From the NCBI GenBank assembly GCA_020723365.1, contig DYJB01000108.1, forward strand, positions 1 through 8,046: a DNA stretch of 8,046 nt. Reading direction: 5' to 3'. Source of the stretch: Candidatus Aquidulcis sp. Its GTDB lineage: Bacteria; Chloroflexota; Anaerolineae; Anaerolineales; E44-bin32. Shown here piece by piece: positions 5,569 to 8,046 of the stretch. The position numbers and the translations under genes are program-made. How positions within the stretch are numbered: the first letter of the stretch is position 1; each line of letters starts with the position of its first letter. The notes under the pieces are model-generated. The model did not search any database, was not told the origin of the DNA, and saw only the letters and a program-made list of their open reading frames with translations.

Positions 5569-6612
5569 TCAGGCGCGCAGCCGCGCCTTCAGGTCCTCGA
5601 TCGCCGCCACGGGCGTGGGATCCGTCCCGTAGGCCAGCGCCAGGTAGTAGGCGACATAGTCGCCGTAGTGCAGGCACGTCCACTGCTGCGCCAGGCGTGT
5701 CGTCCCGGCCGCGTCGATGATGTCGGTGTTAAAGCCCTCGACCATCAGCACCTGCCGCGTCGCCTCAACGCGGGCTGCCAGGCGCGGCCGGTCGAGCCCG
5801 GCGCGCAGGAAGACGGCCATCGTGCGGGTGATGAGCTCGGCGGGGAAGTCGACGCCAGCCACCATGTTGTGGTTGGCCTCCGGCAGCTCTTCGAACTGCG
5901 CCACCGCCTTGGCCAGCTCGGCGATCTGCGTACGCCAGCGGCGCGCCACCGGCGCCAGGAACCCGCCGGCGACGATCAGCGGCAGGCGATCGATGAACTG
6001 CCCCGCCATGCGCTTGGCCGGGTTGCGGGCCACCGGCGTCTCCGGCGCAAGCGCAGGCTGCTGCTCGCGCATCGCCTGGGCCGCCATTCGGATCTCCTCG
6101 CCGGCGTCGGCGGCCAGCCCGCAGCGGTGGAGCGCCGCCAGCTGCAGGGCGAACGAGAACCCAACGGCCGCACGCGGCTGGCCGCGGTGCTCGAAGCGCC
6201 ACAGCGGCACGCCATCCCTCTCGCACCGTTTGGCCAGTTCGCCGCCGGTGGTGATGGCCAGCATCGAGGCACCCAGGCGGCGGGCGGCCTCGTACGACGA
6301 GAGCGTCTCCTCGGTGTTGCCGGAATGGGACGAGAGAACGACCAGCGTCTCGCTGCCGACATAGGCGGGCAGGTCGTAGCCGCGCCAGACGATCACCGGC
6401 ACCGGCAGGTCAGGGCCGGCGTAAGCCGCGACCAGGTCGGCGCCGATCGCCGAGCCGCCCATGCCGGCCAGGAGCACCAGCGCCGGCCTCGCCTTCGGCG
6501 TCGGCTGGCGCAGCCCGAGCTCCCAGCCGGCCTCGAGCTGGGCCGGCAGTTCCCGGATGTGGCTGCGCATGTCCTGCGGATCGGGTCCGGCGAATCGATC
6601 GGCGTCGCTCAT
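5569..6612 (-). CDS. Bifunctional phosphoglucose/phosphomannose isomerase
   Basis: A 347-residue SIS-domain isomerase of the small PGI/PMI family first described in archaea. It interconverts fructose 6-phosphate with glucose 6-phosphate or mannose 6-phosphate. The first SIS domain shows GMGGSAIGADL (50-60) and the sugar-phosphate loop SSHSGNTEETL (94-104). The centre has RRWRTQIAELAKAVAQF and the catalytic ELPEANHN (242-249, E245 and H248). The C-terminus has the family's LHYGDYVAYYLALAYGTDPTPVAAIEDLKARL (read across about 315-346). The length is as usual for the family, and all motifs are intact. ATG 6612 overlaps the rsmI stop as ATGA, so translation is likely coupled. It would feed glycolysis/gluconeogenesis and mannose-based sugar synthesis, and no classical pgi is in the window. 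Confidence 0.93.
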   Translation of the reverse strand: MSDADRFAGPDPQDMRSHIRELPAQLEAGWELGLRQPTPKARPALVLLAGMGGSAIGADLVAAYAGPDLPVPVIVWRGYDLPAYVGSETLVVLSSHSGNTEETLSSYEAARRLGASMLAITTGGELAKRCERDGVPLWRFEHRGQPRAAVGFSFALQLAALHRCGLAADAGEEIRMAAQAMREQQPALAPETPVARNPAKRMAGQFIDRLPLIVAGGFLAPVARRWRTQIAELAKAVAQFEELPEANHNMVAGVDFPAELITRTMAVFLRAGLDRPRLAARVEATRQVLMVEGFNTDIIDAAGTTRLAQQWTCLHYGDYVAYYLALAYGTDPTPVAAIEDLKARLRA

Positions 6613-7430
6613 CGCTTCTCCAGGGCCAGGGCGTAGACGGACCGGCGCGGCCAGCCGCTGTCCTGCGCCACGCGCCGGGCGGCGGCCGAGGGTGTGGCGC
6701 CGCCGCGAACAAGCTCCGCCAACGCGGCGCGCACACGTCCCTCATCCCAGCGCGGGGCGTCTTCGGCGCCGCCGATCACGAGGGTGATCTCGCCGCGAGC
6801 CGGTTCGGCGCCGAAGCGGGCCAGCGCATCAGCCACCGTGCCGCGCACGATTTCCTCATGCACCTTCGTCAGCTCGCGCGCCACGGCCAGCCGGCGGCCG
6901 TCCCCCAGGATGGCCTGCAGGTCAACCAGGCAGGCACCCAGCCGGTGGGGAGCCTCGAAGGCCAGCGCCGTGCGGCGTTCGTCGATCAGCGGGCGCAGCG
7001 CCGCCACGCGCTCCGGCCGACGGCGCGGCAGGTACCCGAGGAAGATGAAGGCGTCGGTTGGCAGTCCGGACGAAACCAGGGCGGCGATGGGCGCCGACGG
7101 GCCGGGGATGGCCTGCACCGGGTAGCCGGCTTGGAGGGCCGCCCCCACCAGCTCGTAGCCCGGGTCCGAGAGCCCCGGCGTCCCGGCGTCTGAGACCAGC
7201 GCCACGTCACCCTGCGCCAGGCGCGCAAGCACGCCGCCCAGACGGGTGCGCTTGTTGTGCTCATGGTAGGAGATGAGGGGGACGCGGACCTGGTAGCGCT
7301 CAAGCAGCTTGCGCGTCTGGCGCGTGTCCTCGGCGGCGATGCAGCTCGCCTCGCCCAGGACGCGCAGCGCCCGCAGCGTGATGTCTTCCAGGTTGCCGAT
7401 CGGGGTTGCGACCAGGAAGAGCGTGCCCAC
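6609..7430 (-). CDS. rsmI: 16S rRNA (cytidine(1402)-2'-O)-methyltransferase
   Basis: A 273-residue tetrapyrrole-methylase-fold enzyme that 2'-O-methylates C1402 in the 16S rRNA decoding centre using SAM. Diagnostic motifs are ATPIGNLEDITLRAL (8-22), EDTRQTRKLL (34-43), ISYHEHN (53-59), SDAGTPGLSDPG (80-91), IPGPSAPIAALVSSGLP (108-124), FLGYLPRR (130-137) and the E-A-P-H segment AFEAPHRL. The last 40 or so residues (WDEGRVRAAL ... GATPSAAARRVAQDSGWPRRSVYALAL) form the small helical C-terminal domain common in the family. The start is the GTG at 7430-7428; the protein begins exactly where family members do. There is no Shine-Dalgarno, and a -10 box ends 6 nt upstream, so the mRNA is probably leaderless. 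It heads a four-gene operon. Confidence 0.96.
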   Translation of the reverse strand: MGTLFLVATPIGNLEDITLRALRVLGEASCIAAEDTRQTRKLLERYQVRVPLISYHEHNKRTRLGGVLARLAQGDVALVSDAGTPGLSDPGYELVGAALQAGYPVQAIPGPSAPIAALVSSGLPTDAFIFLGYLPRRRPERVAALRPLIDERRTALAFEAPHRLGACLVDLQAILGDGRRLAVARELTKVHEEIVRGTVADALARFGAEPARGEITLVIGGAEDAPRWDEGRVRAALAELVRGGATPSAAARRVAQDSGWPRRSVYALALEKR

Positions 7431-7436
7431 GCGGCT

Positions 7437-7445
7437 ATTGTAGCA
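7437..7445 (-). promoter_or_regulatory. Extended -10 promoter for the rsmI operon, leaderless
   Basis: The minus strand reads TGCTACAAT, an extended -10 with a 5/6 hexamer, followed by 6 nt and then the rsmI GTG. The predicted transcription start is the first base of the GTG. The -35 region is weak. Confidence 0.6.
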
Positions 7446-7508
7446 GAGCCGCGCGGCGGGCTGCAGAGGGGCGCTGCCTCGATCGCTCGACGGAAGGCCG
7501 GCGGGGCC

Positions 7509-7748
7509 TCAGGCGGCGGCGTCCGCCTCCGCGGCGATGACGGTGACACGGACCGCCTGGGGACCCTTGGGCGTGTCTTCCACCTCGAAGGCCACGCGCT
7601 GGCCCTGCTCAAGATTCTTGTAGCCCTCGGCCTCAATCCCGGAGAAGCGGACGAAGATCTCCTTCTCCTGATCGTCCGGGGCGATGAACCCATACCCCTT
7701 GACCCGGCTGAACCACTTCACCGAACCGGTCCTGCGTGCTGCGTCCAT
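7509..7748 (-). CDS. CspA-like cold-shock domain protein
   Basis: A 79-residue single cold-shock domain (OB fold) that binds single-stranded RNA or DNA and usually acts as an RNA chaperone. The order is TGSVKWFSRVKGYGFIAPDD (7-26), with RNP1 KGYGFI at 17-22, then RNP2 IFVRFSGIEAEGYKNLEQGQRV (read across 31-52), then KGPQAVRVTVI. RNP2 normally reads (V/I)FVHFS; here the histidine is R34. A short acidic/Ala tail follows. The start at ATG 7748 is preferred because GGAGG lies 6 nt upstream and the family N-terminus begins here; the frame runs on to an ATG at 7802, but that part overlaps the leader hairpin. A promoter about 120 nt upstream gives a long leader, as is common for cold-shock genes. 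No clear terminator is seen between its stop and rsmI (7431-7508). Confidence 0.93.
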   Translation of the reverse strand: MDAARRTGSVKWFSRVKGYGFIAPDDQEKEIFVRFSGIEAEGYKNLEQGQRVAFEVEDTPKGPQAVRVTVIAAEADAAA

Positions 7749-7788
7749 ACCAGCCTCCCGTGGCGCCTCGGGCTTCCCGTGATGACAA

Positions 7789-7824
7789 AGAGCCAGACGC
7801 AACTCGCGCTGCGAACCTGGCTCT
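7789..7824 (-). promoter_or_regulatory. Hairpin in the csp leader
   Basis: Arms 7789-7796 and 7817-7824 (AGAGCCAG / CTGGCTCT) pair over 8 bp, and an inner 3-bp pairing (7798-7800 with 7811-7813) extends the stem. It lies in the transcribed leader, about 40 nt upstream of the csp start and clear of the Shine-Dalgarno. In mRNA sense it is followed by TTTG only, too short a T run for a confident terminator. A temperature- or attenuation-type role is possible but inferred. Confidence 0.45.
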
Positions 7825-7865
7825 CAAAGGGCAGGGAAGCTCGACCCGTACGTCATGCGTCGGCC

Positions 7866-7894
7866 AGCGTAGCACAAGAGCCAGTCGACGTCAA
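7866..7894 (-). promoter_or_regulatory. Promoter of the csp gene
   Basis: On the minus strand, -35 TTGACG (7894-7889) and -10 TACGCT (7871-7866) are separated by 17 nt, with TGC just before the -10 (extended -10). Transcription would begin near 7859, giving a leader of about 111 nt to the ATG at 7748. Confidence 0.6.
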
Positions 7895-7920
7895 TCGGTT
7901 ATTCTTGGCCCTTAATGGTG

Positions 7921-7926
7921 TATATT
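7921..7926 (+). promoter_or_regulatory. -10 box for the rightmost plus-strand gene
   Basis: TATATT matches 5 of 6 -10 positions. The predicted start is near 7932-7933. The -35 is weak (TTATTC at 7899-7904 with a 16-nt spacer). It stands back to back with the csp promoter, leaving a compact divergent promoter region. Confidence 0.45.
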
Positions 7927-7931
7927 CACTC

Positions 7932-7996
7932 GACGAAGCCCGCCCGGGCGGCTCCGGGGAGCATGGCGACGCGCTCCCCGTTTGGCGGCCTTCGTC
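7932..7996 (+). ncRNA. Structured 5' leader, candidate cis-regulatory RNA
   Basis: Bases 7932-7938 (GACGAAG) pair with 7990-7996 (CTTCGTC). After a single C-C mismatch, 7940-7944 pair with 7984-7988, giving a 12-bp outer stem. Inside it, 7955-7962 and 7973-7980 (CGGGGAGC / GCTCCCCG) form an 8-bp hairpin with the loop ATGGCGACGC; the unpaired parts are 7945-7954 and TTT 7981-7983. The fold begins at the predicted transcription start and ends just before AGGGA (7998-8002), the likely ribosome-binding site. I do not recognise a known riboswitch class: the SAM-I and SAH core motifs are not present. Confidence 0.45.
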
Positions 7997-8007
7997 CAGG
8001 GAAGCCG

Positions 8008-8046
8008 ATGAGACTCGATCTGCAACGCCCGATCATGGCCGATGGG
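8008..8046 (+). CDS. Start of a gene cut by the window edge, possibly homocysteine S-methyltransferase
   Basis: Only 13 codons are visible: MRLDLQRPIMADG. Homocysteine S-methyltransferase domains commonly begin with a strand of the kind 'hydrophobic-x-DGAMGT', and IMADG at the right distance from the start fits that, but the decisive AMGT and the zinc cysteines lie outside the window. AGGGA ends 5 nt before the ATG. A -10 box and a structured leader lie upstream, so a real gene start is likely even if the function is uncertain. Confidence 0.5.
   Translation, partial: MRLDLQRPIMADG

Noticed and set aside
5461..6636. A plus-strand open frame of about 390 codons opposite the isomerase
   Set aside because: It lies antisense to the intact PGI/PMI gene, has no domain motifs and is rich in Arg, Gln and Gly.
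7431..7508. An intrinsic terminator between csp and rsmI
   Set aside because: Only short, imperfect pairings (AGCC/GGCT) are present and no T tract; nothing supports a terminator call.
7940..7951. The perfect 12-bp palindrome CCGCCCGGGCGG as a separate operator
   Set aside because: Its bases take part in the larger leader stem and short GC palindromes are common in this composition; its core CGCCCGGGCG also occurs at 2481-2490.
7932..7996. A known SAM-I or SAH riboswitch in the leader of the rightmost gene
   Set aside because: The conserved core sequences of these classes are not seen; the fold is reported only as an unassigned candidate.

Overview
The window is GC-rich, gene-dense bacterial DNA. 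The mix of genes suggests a Chloroflexota-like (Anaerolineae-type) or similar high-GC environmental bacterium: a fused-specificity phosphoglucose/phosphomannose isomerase, a GH3-type acyl-adenylating protein, a small LiaF-like membrane protein and a PD40 propeller behind rsmI. That assignment is inference from gene content, not a database match. No insertion sequence, CRISPR array, tRNA or rRNA is visible, and the region reads as ordinary chromosome.

Left block (1-1332, minus strand): panB (ketopantoate hydroxymethyltransferase) runs into a partial panE/apbA (ketopantoate reductase) through a TAATG stop/start overlap. These are two consecutive steps of pantothenate/CoA synthesis. panB starts at a GTG behind a strong Shine-Dalgarno. 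It has a roughly 110-nt leader with a near-perfect 27-nt palindrome and an extended -10 promoter (TGCTATAAT).

Middle block (1333-3664): a short GH3-family adenylating enzyme on the plus strand lacks the usual C-terminal lid domain. It ends at a long perfect hairpin shared with a convergent small membrane-protein gene. That membrane gene appears frameshifted: its charged N-terminal tail (2876-3034) and its four-helix body (2547-2921) lie in different frames and join cleanly if one G is restored near 2888. A divergent YbaK/ProX-type aminoacyl-tRNA deacylase (3200-3664) follows, apparently on a leaderless transcript.

Right block (3654-7430, minus strand): a tight four-gene operon, transcribed rsmI, PGI/PMI, an Ig-like plus PD40 propeller protein, then a redoxin with a CxxS motif. 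Junctions are ATGA, an 11-nt gap and a 13-nt overlap. rsmI also looks leaderless (TACAAT, 6 nt, GTG). The last gene overlaps the convergent ybaK end by 11 nt.

Right edge (7431-8046): a CspA-like cold-shock gene on the minus strand has a clear promoter and a structured leader of about 110 nt. Back to back with it is a plus-strand promoter, a leader that can fold into one long two-part stem beginning at the predicted transcription start, and the first 13 codons of a gene that may be a homocysteine S-methyltransferase. This leader is the best candidate for an undescribed regulatory element here; the frameshifted membrane gene and the lidless GH3 enzyme come next.
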